64,000 nucleotides of DNA from Propionibacteriaceae bacterium (GCA_031261455.1 JAISJP010000016.1:1-64000); one strand, 5' to 3'. Shown: positions 1-9,464, counted from the first letter of the stretch. The notes: generated by a model from the letters alone, not told the origin. Translations and numbers: made by a program.

Positions 1-15
1 GATCAGTTTCGACAT
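1..15 (-). CDS. groEL: GroEL, first five codons only (runs off the window)
   Basis: Read on the minus strand, the window begins with an ATG at 15-13 followed by codons for M-S-K-L-I, which fits the usual actinobacterial 60 kDa chaperonin start (M-[AS]-K-[IL]-I-A-F). The assignment rests mainly on context, because two CIRCE operators lie 42-100 bp upstream in the right orientation, and CIRCE in actinobacteria is the HrcA site of groES/groEL genes. A purine-rich AAGGA lies about 15 nt before the ATG, which is rather far. Only five codons are visible, so an unrelated gene is possible but unlikely. Confidence 0.7.
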
Positions 16-56
16 GGTTTGTTCGCGTTTTCCTTACACACTTGTCTTACAACTGG

Positions 57-82
57 TAGCACTCGAAGTGTCAGAGTGCTAA
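57..82. promoter_or_regulatory. CIRCE operator 1 (HrcA binding site)
   Basis: TAGCACTC, nine spacer bases, then GAGTGCTAA. This matches the CIRCE consensus TTAGCACTC-N9-GAGTGCTAA at every position except the first base. It lies 42 bp upstream of the minus-strand groEL start, so HrcA would repress groEL from here. HrcA itself is not in the window. Confidence 0.93.
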
Positions 83-89
83 ACAATTA

Positions 90-115
90 TTAGCACTCTC
101 AGCCCCAGAGTGCAA
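90..115. promoter_or_regulatory. CIRCE operator 2, second arm imperfect
   Basis: TTAGCACTC, nine spacer bases, then GAGTGCAAA. The left arm is perfect and the right arm has one mismatch (GAGTGCTAA expected). It lies in tandem with CIRCE 1, with start points 33 bp apart, about three helical turns, so two HrcA dimers could sit on the same face of the DNA. Confidence 0.88.
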
Positions 116-228
116 ATGCAGCGGCCATACATGGAGTGGCGGTCGAGGACATTGAGCGTCGCAGATTGCTTGTTCTGTCTGTGCTTGTGCGGAGGGGACA
201 ACCCCGTCGAACTGGCGACGGCCCAGGA

Positions 229-978
229 CTAAGCGTGCAATTCACGAGCTATCAATCGTGCAAGCTCGCTTTTGAATTCGTTAGACACCCCGAAGGAACT
301 TTGGAGATTGGTGCTCCATCCGATGAACCGCACACCGGCCGCATCTCCAACAGAGATGACGCATCCCTTGCCAGCAAGCGTGACTTTACGTTGCTCGGAC
401 CACGAGACGCCGAGTCTTGGAGCTTGATCGACCACCGCCTTGCCGTTCAGCAAGACGGTTCTGATGTGTCCGTTTCGGAGTTGCGACACTAGGAAGTTCT
501 TGTCTTGGCGGATTAACTGTTCTTGGATGCTCCGGCCAAGACCGCTCCAGACGGGATCCGTCGCCCACTGAACCAGATCTAAGTGACATGCAGTACCGGC
601 CGAGTATGAGGTCTGAGTCTCGGCGTCCTCCAGCAGTACATTCAGTGGTTTGAACCAAAGCCAATATGGGTTATGGTCCGCCTGAAAGTATGTGACACAC
701 TCCTCCACCACTTGAGACGCCTGAGTTTGCGTCAACGGGACACCTTCTGTCGCGCTGAGTGACTTGAGCGTGGCAAGCCGGCGCTCGCCTTCGCTCAGCC
801 ACGATCCATCCCGGTTAAGAAACTCACCCTTACTTGAGTTTAGCCCCAAGGTCGCCACCGTTGCTTTGAACATGTCACCGAACGCGACGACTGGCGTCGA
901 ACCGGCAACAACTCCCAACGCAGTCGGTGGCCGCTCCGTCACGCGTTCAATTACGTACTCTGGAAAAGTGGTCACCAT
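229..978 (-). CDS. Uncharacterised 249-aa protein
   Basis: A soluble protein of 249 residues with no signal peptide or membrane segment. The N-terminal third has a G-D-x-F-K-A-x-V-A-T-L-G-L-N-S-S stretch (about residues 33-49) reminiscent of the G-x-N-P-S/G loop of uracil-DNA-glycosylase-like folds. Later there is an H-L-D-L-V-Q-W-A-T-D-P-V-W block (about 131-143) and a C-terminal F-I-G-W-S-T-N-L-Q-S-S block. I believe similar unnamed proteins occur widely in bacteria, but I cannot name a function, and the glycosylase resemblance is weak. A GGGGG run lies 2-3 nt before the ATG. It sits between groEL and a toxin-antitoxin islet and overlaps the end of a minus-strand ATPase relic, so it is probably accessory. 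Confidence 0.75.
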   Translation of the reverse strand: MVTTFPEYVIERVTERPPTALGVVAGSTPVVAFGDMFKATVATLGLNSSKGEFLNRDGSWLSEGERRLATLKSLSATEGVPLTQTQASQVVEECVTYFQADHNPYWLWFKPLNVLLEDAETQTSYSAGTACHLDLVQWATDPVWSGLGRSIQEQLIRQDKNFLVSQLRNGHIRTVLLNGKAVVDQAPRLGVSWSEQRKVTLAGKGCVISVGDAAGVRFIGWSTNLQSSFGVSNEFKSELARLIARELHA

Positions 979-1072
979 TGCCCCCTAGTCTGTTGCGCGC
1001 CAGTTTAGTCCCGCCAACGCGTTGAAACCGTCGTTCCAGTTCGGCGTCAACGACACGTTCAAGGTAGGCCAT
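947..1072 (-). pseudogene. Decapitated DUF4143-type ATPase, N-terminal fragment
   Basis: A minus-strand ATG at 1072 opens a 41-codon frame beginning M-A-Y-L-E-R-V-V-D-A-E-L-E-R-R-F-Q-R-V-G. This aligns with the start of the intact DUF4143 ATPase at 37039 (Y-M-P-R-I-A-D-S-G-L-R-E-R-L-G-R-V-G): Y, R, D, L, R and the final R-V-G are shared in register. After R-V-G-G the frame departs from the family before the Walker A loop and ends at 947. The ATG is preceded, 36 nt away, by three CTGCAA iterons like those in front of the intact ATPase (38 nt away). I read it as the remaining 5' end of a deleted ATPase gene. Too short for certainty without alignment. Confidence 0.6.
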
Positions 1073-1108
1073 CTGCCCTTCACCGCCTTCCGTTTCACAA
1101 GGCACTTC

Positions 1109-1177
1109 ACCTTGCAATCGGTACCTTGCAGCAAAACTAATCGGTATCTTGCAGAGTTTTCAGTCGGTATCTTGCAG
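1109..1177 (-). repeat. Three 23-bp iterons, CTGCAAGRTACCGA type
   Basis: On the minus strand CTGCAAGATACCGA begins at 1177 and 1154, and CTGCAAGGTACCGA begins at 1131. The period is exactly 23 bp. The array points at the ATPase fragment start at 1072 and resembles the array before the intact ATPase at 37039. It is probably an operator for that ATPase or for a partner regulator. The part at 1139-1177 is repeated exactly at 3766-3804. Confidence 0.85.
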
Positions 1178-1207
1178 ACCTCGCATAGTGATATACTGAG
1201 AATTATC

Positions 1208-1221
1208 CGTATAACTATACG
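1208..1221. promoter_or_regulatory. Palindromic operator of the Phd/PIN toxin-antitoxin operon
   Basis: CGTATAACTATACG, with 6-bp perfect arms and a 2-bp centre, lies 17 bp before the antitoxin ATG and 10 bp after a good -10 hexamer (TATACT, 1192-1197). Antitoxins of this kind repress their own operons from such sites. The binding is inferred. Confidence 0.55.
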
Positions 1222-1238
1222 CAGGAAGGGTCACAGGC

Positions 1239-1520
1239 ATGACCACACTGACGGTAGCCGAGTTGAGTCGACACACGCGCGACGCGATGAACGAGGCCCA
1301 GACGGCGGGTGTCGTTGTGACCAATAACGGCAAACCGTCCGCGCTCTTGTTGGGCATTGAGGGGCTAGATTCGCTGGCAATACAGAAGTTGGCGCTGCGG
1401 ATGCGAGCCGACCAGGCGCTGGTCGCGTTGCAGTCAAGCGCCGTCTCCAAGGGTCTTGACCGCTGGACGCTCGACGACATCAATGCCGAGATCGCCGCCA
1501 GTCGCGAGGAGCGGGCATGA
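1239..1520 (+). CDS. Type II antitoxin, Phd/YefM family
   Basis: 93 residues. The N-terminal half (M-T-T-L-T-V-A-E-L-S-R-H-T-R-D-A-M-N-E-A, then V-V-V-T-N-N-G-K-P-S-A-L-L-L) follows the Phd/YefM DNA-binding fold, in which a helix is followed by a short strand carrying N-G-K/R-P-x-A. The acidic, Ala-rich C-terminal part would wrap the toxin. It overlaps the downstream PIN toxin by 4 nt (ATGA), the classic coupled arrangement. It presumably neutralises the PIN nuclease and represses the operon through the palindrome at 1208. Confidence 0.85.
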   Translation: MTTLTVAELSRHTRDAMNEAQTAGVVVTNNGKPSALLLGIEGLDSLAIQKLALRMRADQALVALQSSAVSKGLDRWTLDDINAEIAASREERA

Positions 1521-1909
1521 CCCTCGTCGTCCTCGACACCAACGTTGTCGTCTCGGCGCTACTCAACCCGCGTGGCACCCCGGCACAGGTGCTGGCGGCC
1601 GTCCTCGCCGAGCGGGTTCACGCCGTCTATGACGCCCGTATCGTCGCCGAGTACCTCGAAGTGTTGTTCCGCCCGCGCTTTGGCCTCGACCAGGCGCTGG
1701 TCACGCATGTTGTCACCGCAATCACGGTCTTCGGCCACGCAGTCGTCGCGCCACCGATGCGTCCCCTTGAACCCGATCCAACCGACACGCCCTTCTACGA
1801 AGTGGCAGTATGGGCGGATGCCCTGTTGGTAACTGGCAACACCAAGCACTTCCCATCCGATGACCCGCGCATTGTCACTCCAGCCGAACTGATCGAATTG
1901 CTTACCTAG
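1517..1909 (+). CDS. PIN-domain toxin (COG1569-type RNase)
   Basis: 130 residues with a PIN fold. It begins T-L-V-V-L-D-T-N-V-V-V-S-A-L-L-N-P-R-G, giving the first metal-binding Asp (D8) and the S/N motif. E46 lies in A-E-Y-L-E-V-L, and a late pair of acids follows (D89 or D93 region, then A-V-W-A-D-A-L-L-V-T-G-N-T-K-H-F). The acidic quartet and the terminal T-G-N-x-K-H-F are typical of the putative toxin-antitoxin PIN family related to COG1569. It should cleave RNA with Mg2+ when freed from the antitoxin encoded just upstream, with which it shares an ATGA overlap. Confidence 0.88.
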   Translation: MTLVVLDTNVVVSALLNPRGTPAQVLAAVLAERVHAVYDARIVAEYLEVLFRPRFGLDQALVTHVVTAITVFGHAVVAPPMRPLEPDPTDTPFYEVAVWADALLVTGNTKHFPSDDPRIVTPAELIELLT

Positions 1910-1952
1910 CCTAAAGCCCGTTGCCGGTTACCTCCTCGACGCCAGAAACGCA

Positions 1953-2804
1953 TCAGTCGGTGTACCGAATCACATTGCGTGAGACTTCGTGGATAACCTC
2001 TGGCGGAATACTCGCGACCGGAATGCGGTACACAGCATTTCGGCGCGGATTGAACAGACCGAGGTGAGTAATCGTCTGGAACCCCTCATGAACAGAACGG
2101 CGACCCATGAGATAGTACATGAGTAGTTGCAGAGTGTGTTTCTTGTTGGGACTGTCGCGTAGTACCTTAAAGTCCCACAGAGTATCGGCAGTCAAGAAGT
2201 CGCCATCGCCTGAGCTGCAAAACTCGCTGTACCCCCCCTCAAAAGTCATTCCATCGAGTGTCACTGGACCATACTCGCGGAAGAAGGCCATCGATCTCTT
2301 GACCATGATGGAGATATGTGAAACTGTCTCTTCATCAGGGTCAGTCCGTGCATCTGGTCGCCATTTCGCCGGCCCTGCACGAAGGCCAACATCGTAACTA
2401 ACTAGCAGACACGCGGCCTTGACGGCCTTGTTGTCAATGTGCCTTGACGTTAGGCTTTCGAGCGTAGAAAATGCCCTGACCAGTGGATCTTCAATCGGCA
2501 ACTGCCTGTAACCGTGAGTTGACTGCAGGGCGGCGTTGACTACGGCTTCACCGTTTAGTGCCTTCGATATCCTCACGGCACCATTCATCGAGATGCGAAA
2601 AGCATGGCTTGGGTCAGTCCCGTTCGCCATGCGGGTCAGATAGTCGACAGCAAGACCAACATTCGCGGGCGGTATATTTTCGAGGGCGCTGTCGAGATAA
2701 GTGGGATTGCCATCTTCTAGCTGGCGCAGTTCCAATGCTAGGGGACTGATATACCCACCTGAGGGCTGTGTGATGTGGTCGCCTATTTGAGTGACACTGG
2801 GCAT
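1953..2804 (-). CDS. Orphan protein with possible PD-(D/E)XK nuclease core
   Basis: 283 residues, no signal peptide. The N-terminal two thirds are helical and unrecognised. Towards the C-terminus there is S-S-G-D-G-D-F-L-T-A-D-T-L-W-D-F-K-V, followed by a helix with T-L-Q-L-L-M-Y-Y-L-M-G. An acid, then D-x-K at the end of a strand, then a helix with Q and Y-Y, is how many PD-(D/E)XK nucleases (RecB/Cas4-like) look; the candidate catalytic residues are the Asp in G-D-G-D and the D-F-K. It lies alone between two toxin-antitoxin pairs on the opposite strand, a position common for defence or mobile-element genes. The function is not established. Confidence 0.7.
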   Translation of the reverse strand: MPSVTQIGDHITQPSGGYISPLALELRQLEDGNPTYLDSALENIPPANVGLAVDYLTRMANGTDPSHAFRISMNGAVRISKALNGEAVVNAALQSTHGYRQLPIEDPLVRAFSTLESLTSRHIDNKAVKAACLLVSYDVGLRAGPAKWRPDARTDPDEETVSHISIMVKRSMAFFREYGPVTLDGMTFEGGYSEFCSSGDGDFLTADTLWDFKVLRDSPNKKHTLQLLMYYLMGRRSVHEGFQTITHLGLFNPRRNAVYRIPVASIPPEVIHEVSRNVIRYTD

Positions 2805-3000
2805 GATATTTCCTCCATTCCCGCATGCGAGCAGTTCTCACGCTCAACGGGCGTCACCAAGAGGCCAATGACCCCTTGGTGACGCCGACGAGACTTGCTG
2901 ATGTGCCAAGAGTTTGGCTCCGTCCAACTTTATTGCAAAGTCTTCCACGTAGCGGAAGGCCCCACGAGGGTGACTTCAAGATGCCTCGTAGCATGCATGC

Positions 3001-3026
3001 GTAGTACTACCCGCTTATGCTACACT
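3001..3026 (+). promoter_or_regulatory. Probable promoter/operator of higBA
   Basis: A perfect 10-bp palindrome, GTAGTACTAC (3001-3010), is followed by TATGCTACACT, which offers a -10 hexamer (TATGCT or TACACT). The GTG start of higB follows 7 nt later, so the mRNA may be nearly leaderless. HigA-type antitoxins bind such palindromes over their own promoters. Confidence 0.45.
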
Positions 3027-3032
3027 GTCATT

Positions 3033-3401
3033 GTGGTATGGCTGATCGAGTTGGACGACGCGGTCCAGGAGTGGATGGACTCCTTGGATGCGCCGACATA
3101 CAAGGCTGTCATGGCTGCGGTAGTCGTATTAGGCAGAGAAGGACCGTCACTCGGACGGCCATTGGTGGACTCGATCACCGGGTCACGAATAGCAAACTTG
3201 AAGGAACTACGTCCATCAGCGCCGGGCCGTCAGTCGATCAGATTGCTGTTCGTGTTTGACCCGGTCAGGTCGGCCTTCTTCCTGGTTGGTGGCGACAAGT
3301 CTGGGGACTGGGACAAGTGGTACAAACGAAACATTCCGGTTGCAGAACGCCGTTACGCAGCGCACCTGCGCGAACTTGAGACAAGAAAGGAACAAAGATG
3401 A
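3033..3401 (+). CDS. higB: HigB-type toxin (RelE superfamily mRNA interferase)
   Basis: 122 residues from GTG 3033, chosen because family similarity begins at V-W-L-I-E-L-D-D-A-V-Q-E-W; the frame upstream to 2895 is not conserved in character. It has the Gp49/HigB pattern: a W-x-x-x-L strand, the helix with A-V-M-A-A-V-V-V-L, S-L-G-R-P-L-V-D, S-R-I-A-N-L-K-E-L-R, then S-I-R-L-L-F-V-F-D and the F-F-L-V-G-G-D-K-S-G-D strand with Lys before the C-terminal helix. Such toxins cut ribosome-bound mRNA. The stop overlaps the start of higA by 4 nt, giving toxin-first order as usual for HigBA. Confidence 0.85.
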   Translation: MVWLIELDDAVQEWMDSLDAPTYKAVMAAVVVLGREGPSLGRPLVDSITGSRIANLKELRPSAPGRQSIRLLFVFDPVRSAFFLVGGDKSGDWDKWYKRNIPVAERRYAAHLRELETRKEQR

Positions 3402-3706
3402 GCGTGACGCTTGAGCAGCAACTCGCCCACCGTCCGATTGATCCGGTGGAGTTGGAAGCGATGGTTCAGGACTTACAGCAACAGGTCCGCGCCTACCGAT
3501 TGCGTGAGGTGCGCGAGGCCCAGTCGATGACCCAGGTCGAGATGGCTGGGGAGTTGGGTGTCGGTCAGAATCGCGTCTCCGCGATAGAACGAGGCGATAT
3601 TGATCGCACTCAGGTTTCGACGCTGCGTCGTTATGTTGAGTCTCTTGGCGGACGTCTGAACATTGAGGCAGCGTTCGGCGACACGCACTACGTCATCGCT
3701 GGGTGA
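3398..3706 (+). CDS. higA: HigA-type antitoxin, XRE helix-turn-helix
   Basis: 102 residues. An N-terminal helical arm of about 35 residues is followed by an XRE/Cro helix-turn-helix (R-E-A-Q-S-M-T-Q-V-E-M-A-G-E-L-G-V-G-Q then R-V-S-A-I-E-R-G, about residues 40-70) and a short C-terminal strand (L-G-G-R-L-N-I-E-A-A-F). It is coupled to higB by ATGA. It should bind HigB and repress the operon. The gene ends 53 bp before a minus-strand iteron array. Confidence 0.9.
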   Translation: MSVTLEQQLAHRPIDPVELEAMVQDLQQQVRAYRLREVREAQSMTQVEMAGELGVGQNRVSAIERGDIDRTQVSTLRRYVESLGGRLNIEAAFGDTHYVIAG

Positions 3707-3758
3707 CGCTCTAGTCGCCATTCTAAGCGAGACAGGTAGTTGACCAACCTCCAACTGA

Positions 3759-3804
3759 CGGCCTCAATCGGTATCTTGCAGAGTTTTCAGTCGGTATCTT
3801 GCAG
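3759..3804 (-). repeat. Two further CTGCAAGATACCGA iterons; second copy of the 39-bp repeat
   Basis: Minus-strand CTGCAAGATACCGA begins at 3804 and 3781, again 23 bp apart. Bases 3766-3804 are identical to 1139-1177. An ATG lies on the minus strand at 3721, 37 nt beyond the array, matching the spacing at the other two iteron loci, but what follows is antisense to higA, with no ATPase sequence left. Confidence 0.85.
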
Positions 3805-3839
3805 CCAAAACCCACGGGAATAACGGCCCTCAAGAACAG

Positions 3840-3860
3840 GTTGAGTGATGGTGACTCAAC
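3840..3860. promoter_or_regulatory. HAIR operator for HspR upstream of dnaK
   Basis: TTGAGT, seven bases, ACTCAA, with flanking G and C. This matches the HspR inverted repeat CTTGAGT-N7-ACTCAAG except at the two outermost bases. It lies 93 bp before the dnaK start and just ahead of a TACACT -10 hexamer (3877-3882). HspR is encoded at the end of the same operon. Confidence 0.9.
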
Positions 3861-3884
3861 TTCGCCCTTTGGGTGCTACACTAG

Positions 3885-3903
3885 TTGAGTACACAGACTT
3901 CAA
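3885..3903. promoter_or_regulatory. Second, degenerate HAIR half-site pair
   Basis: TTGAGT, six bases, then ACTTCAA. The right arm carries one extra T and the spacer is one base short. It lies just downstream of the -10 hexamer, so it may be a weak second HspR site. Confidence 0.55.
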
Positions 3904-3934
3904 CTTGGCGCCAACCGGCGCACAAGCGGCATAA

Positions 3935-6470
<2,536 letters not shown>

Positions 6471-6506
6471 CCGCGCGCAACGCAACAGCCGCGCTCGCGC
6501 TCAGCA

Positions 6507-6549
6507 GCTTGGGGTGTCACTCAGACCAACATCTCGTGACACCCCAAGC
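6507..6549. promoter_or_regulatory. Perfect 14-bp inverted repeat between grpE and dnaJ
   Basis: GCTTGGGGTGTCAC (6507-6520) and its exact complement GTGACACCCCAAGC (6536-6549) flank a 15-nt loop. There is no T-run on either strand, so it is not a standard intrinsic terminator. As RNA it would form a strong hairpin that could protect the dnaK-grpE mRNA or attenuate transcription into dnaJ. Confidence 0.75.
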
Positions 6550-6627
6550 CACGCTGATCCCGCGATGCCGTCCGGCATATGCAAACGATCTAAACGCACA
6601 ATATGCCATAAACGAAAGGGGTGAGTA

Positions 6628-7794
6628 GTGAGCGCAAAAGACTGGGCTGACAAGGACTTTTACAAGATCCTCGGTGTGCCGAAAGACGCCAAACCGGAAG
6701 CTATCAAGAAGGCGTTCCGCAAGATCGCTCGCGAGAACCACCCCGACCAACATCCCGGCGACAAGAAAGCCGAGCTGCGCTTCAAAGAGGCGTCCGAGGC
6801 GCATGATATTCTGTCTGACCCCGACAAGCGCAAAGAGTATGACGAGATGCGCTCGCTGCTCGGTGGCGGCGGCTACCGTTTCCAGCAACGCCCCGGCACG
6901 GCAGGTGGCGCTGGCGCGGAAGATATCTTCGCGCGTTTCGCGCAAGGTGCCGCAGGTGGTCTAGGTGACATCTTCGGCAACCTGTTCGGCACCCCACCGT
7001 CGTCCACGCAACAACGCACCCGGGTCAACACCCGAAACCCACGTCGCGGCACCGACGTGGAAGGCAAGGTGTCCATCTCGTTCCTGGAGAGCATCGACGG
7101 GGCCACGGTTGCGGTAGCAATGACCTCGGAAGAGCCGTGCCCCACCTGCAAAGGCACCGGCGCCAAGGCTGGATCCGTCCCCCACGTCTGCGCGCACTGC
7201 TCCGGCAGTGGCGTCGAGCCGGGCAACGCTGGTCCGTTGAGCACCACCCCGTGCCGCGAATGCAAAGGCCGCGGCCTCATCGTGGACGACCCGTGCCCTG
7301 CATGCGGCGGTACCGGCAAGGCCAAATCCAACAAGACCATGCAGGTGCGCATCCCGGCAGGCGTGGACAACGACCAACGCATCCGCATCAAAGGCAAGGG
7401 CGGCAAGGGCGAAAACGGCGGTGCCAGCGGCGACCTGTACGTCACCGTGAAAGTGACCCCGCACCCCATATTTGGTCGCTCAGGATACAACCTCACCGTG
7501 GACGTGCCGGTCAGATTCGACGAAGCCACGCTCGGCAGCGAGGTAGACGTGCCCACGCTGAAAGGCACCCCCGTCCGCCTGCGCATCCCCCCCAACACCC
7601 CAAATGGCCGCACGTTCCGCGTGCGCGGCAAAGGCGTACAGAAAGCCAACGGCGAGTACGGGGACCTGCTGGCAACCATGAGCGTCGTCGTCCCCACGAA
7701 GTTGAGTGACGACGCCAAAGCCAAGCTGGGCGAGTTCGCCAACCTAGTTGACCAGCCGAACCCGCGCGAGTCACTACTGCAAGGACAGGAGTGA
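6628..7794 (+). CDS. dnaJ: Co-chaperone DnaJ (Hsp40)
   Basis: 388 residues from GTG 6628, with AAAGGGG 8 nt upstream. The J-domain begins D-F-Y-K-I-L-G-V and carries the essential H-P-D (N-H-P-D-Q-H). A Gly-rich stretch follows, then four zinc-finger repeats C-P-T-C-K-G-T-G, C-A-H-C-S-G-S-G, C-R-E-C-K-G-R-G and C-P-A-C-G-G-T-G, and the two C-terminal substrate-binding domains. It delivers substrates to DnaK and stimulates its ATPase. It is separated from grpE by 157 bp containing the inverted repeat at 6507. Confidence 0.97.
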   Translation: MSAKDWADKDFYKILGVPKDAKPEAIKKAFRKIARENHPDQHPGDKKAELRFKEASEAHDILSDPDKRKEYDEMRSLLGGGGYRFQQRPGTAGGAGAEDIFARFAQGAAGGLGDIFGNLFGTPPSSTQQRTRVNTRNPRRGTDVEGKVSISFLESIDGATVAVAMTSEEPCPTCKGTGAKAGSVPHVCAHCSGSGVEPGNAGPLSTTPCRECKGRGLIVDDPCPACGGTGKAKSNKTMQVRIPAGVDNDQRIRIKGKGGKGENGGASGDLYVTVKVTPHPIFGRSGYNLTVDVPVRFDEATLGSEVDVPTLKGTPVRLRIPPNTPNGRTFRVRGKGVQKANGEYGDLLATMSVVVPTKLSDDAKAKLGEFANLVDQPNPRESLLQGQE

Positions 7795-7866
7795 GCTATG
7801 AGGCCAGCGAGCTACCGAACTGTTCCACCGACCTCCGCGAGTCACTAGTGAAAGGGCAAGAATGAG
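7765..7866 (+). repeat. Imperfect 31-bp duplication, period 71 bp, across the dnaJ-hspR junction
   Basis: 7765-7795 (end of dnaJ) and 7836-7866 (start of hspR) match at 26 of 31 bases, sharing CGCGAGTCACTA and an A/G-rich end. The hspR ATG at 7862 aligns exactly with a GTG at 7791 that overlaps the dnaJ stop. This looks like a 71-bp tandem duplication. Confidence 0.8.
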
Positions 7867-8278
7867 CAGTTCACTTCCAGACCTAGTAGATATTGACGCC
7901 CCCATCTTCACGGTGACGGTAGCCGCCCGCCTAGCTGGGATGCACCCCCAGACCTTGCGCACCTACGACCGCATGGGCCTAGTGGTGCCCCGTCGCACCA
8001 AGGGCCTAGGCCGTCGCTACAGCCCGAAAGACGTGCGCAAACTGCGCCTAATTCAGTCCCTAAGCCAAGAGGAGGGCATCAACCTCAACGGCATCAAGCG
8101 CATCATTGAGCTGAACGACGCCCTAGACGCCGCCGCCGAGCGCATCACCCAACTAACCGAACTGATCCAGGCCCTAACTCTAGACGAGCACGTAGCCCGC
8201 GTCTTCACCGCCGGAATGGAAGGCGTCAGCTTCGGTCGCACGCGCACGCGCACCAACCTCCGCGCGCTCTCCGCGTAG
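7862..8278 (+). CDS. hspR: Heat-shock repressor HspR (MerR family)
   Basis: 138 residues, normal for the family. A MerR winged helix-turn-helix begins at about residue 14 (F-T-V-T-V-A-A-R-L-A-G-M-H-P-Q-T-L-R-T-Y-D), followed by the wing R-R-Y-S-P-K-D-V-R-K-L-R and a coiled-coil dimer helix. The last 25 residues are rich in R and T. HspR, with DnaK as co-repressor, binds HAIR sites; the operator at 3840 controls its own operon. It converges with the oxidoreductase gene, whose stop is 9 bp away. Confidence 0.95.
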   Translation: MSSSLPDLVDIDAPIFTVTVAARLAGMHPQTLRTYDRMGLVVPRRTKGLGRRYSPKDVRKLRLIQSLSQEEGINLNGIKRIIELNDALDAAAERITQLTELIQALTLDEHVARVFTAGMEGVSFGRTRTRTNLRALSA

Positions 8279-8286
8279 TGCGCCGC

Positions 8287-9378
8287 CTACTCCGACTTCG
8301 AGGGCTTCCTTTCGGGAAAGGCGCCACGGATGTAGGGCTCGGGGTAGGGCATCTGGTCGGCGGGGACGCCTAGTTTGTAGCCTGCCCACAGGGGCCAGAA
8401 CGGACGACGCAGCGCAGCGCGACCGATGGCGATGCAGTCGATACCGCCTTCGTCCATGATGCGTTTAGCTTGCTTTGGGCTGGTGATGAGTCCTGCGGTG
8501 ATGACCGGGAGGCCTGCTTTGGCGGTCTTGCGAGCAAGCCAGACCTGATACCCCGGCTGCGCGTCGATGTTGGCGGGCACGTTGCCACCGGAGGAGACGT
8601 CCATCATGTCCACGCCGTGGTCTTTCAGCAGCTTGGCCAGCTTCTGGGTGCGGCCCACCGTCCAGCCGACATCCAGCCATTCGGTTGCGGAGACGCGCAC
8701 CAGCAGCGGCTTGTTGGCGGGCCAGACGGTGCGGACCTCGTCGCAGATCTCTATCAGCAGGCGGGTGCGCTCGTCGAAGCCGCCACCGTACTCGTCGGTG
8801 CGCTTGTTGGACAGTGGGGACAGGAACTCGAACAGCAGGTAGCCGTGCGCAGCATGTAGCTCGACCACGTCGAATCCGGCCTCGTCGGCGCGGCGCGCGG
8901 CGGACACGAAATCTGCCTTGACGCGTTTGATGTCGTCCAGAGTCATCTCGACAGGCTCAGGGTAGCCGGGGTAAGCGATGGCGCTGGGGGCGATGGTCTG
9001 CCAGCCGCCGTCAGCCACGTCAACGGCACCGTTCTTCAGGTGGGATGACGAACCCTTGCGTCCCGAGTGATTGAGCTGGATGCCGATCGCGGCACCCTGC
9101 TCATGCGCAAACTCGACGACTGGCTTCCAAGCGTCCCGCTGGGTGTCGTTCCAGATGCCTGCACAATACGGGGTGATGCGACCCTCGGGAGCCACCGCCG
9201 TCGCCTCAGTGAGCACAAGCCCGAAACCGCCCTGGGCACGTGCGCCGTAATGCACCAGATGCCAGGTGTTGACCACTCCATCCTGGCCTCGGCACATGTA
9301 CTGCGCCATGGGCGGCAGCACCATCCGGTTACGCAGGGTAAGATCACGCAGTTTCAGCTCATCGAACAAGGTCGTCAT
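8287..9378 (-). CDS. NADH:flavin oxidoreductase of the YqjM (old yellow enzyme) type
   Basis: 363 residues from ATG 9378; longer starts run into the ilvA promoter. It is an FMN-binding TIM barrel. It starts L-F-D-E-L-K-L-R-D-L-T-L-R-N-R-M-V-L-P-P-M-A-Q-Y-M-C, with the YqjM-class Cys near residue 25. H-S-G-R-K-G-S supplies part of the active site, and H-A-A-H-G-Y-L-L-F-E-F-L-S-P-L-S-N-K-R-T-D-E-Y-G-G is the family signature. G-R-A-A-L-R-R-P-F-W ends the barrel (phosphate binding). It should reduce activated C=C bonds with NAD(P)H; the physiological substrate is unknown. It is divergent from ilvA. Confidence 0.93.
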   Translation of the reverse strand: MTTLFDELKLRDLTLRNRMVLPPMAQYMCRGQDGVVNTWHLVHYGARAQGGFGLVLTEATAVAPEGRITPYCAGIWNDTQRDAWKPVVEFAHEQGAAIGIQLNHSGRKGSSSHLKNGAVDVADGGWQTIAPSAIAYPGYPEPVEMTLDDIKRVKADFVSAARRADEAGFDVVELHAAHGYLLFEFLSPLSNKRTDEYGGGFDERTRLLIEICDEVRTVWPANKPLLVRVSATEWLDVGWTVGRTQKLAKLLKDHGVDMMDVSSGGNVPANIDAQPGYQVWLARKTAKAGLPVITAGLITSPKQAKRIMDEGGIDCIAIGRAALRRPFWPLWAGYKLGVPADQMPYPEPYIRGAFPERKPSKSE

Positions 9379-9464
9379 ACGTTTAAGACTACTAGTCCCC
9401 TCGCGTCCCCACAGGGAAAATGTGAAAACTGGAGACCCAGGACGCAACCGAGGGTAAGTCAGTG

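Noticed and set aside
136..492. 118-codon plus-strand frame starting with GTG after the CIRCE pair
   Set aside because: It lies largely antisense to the 249-aa gene at 229-978, has no ribosome site and an irregular composition. CIRCE belongs to the minus-strand groEL start.
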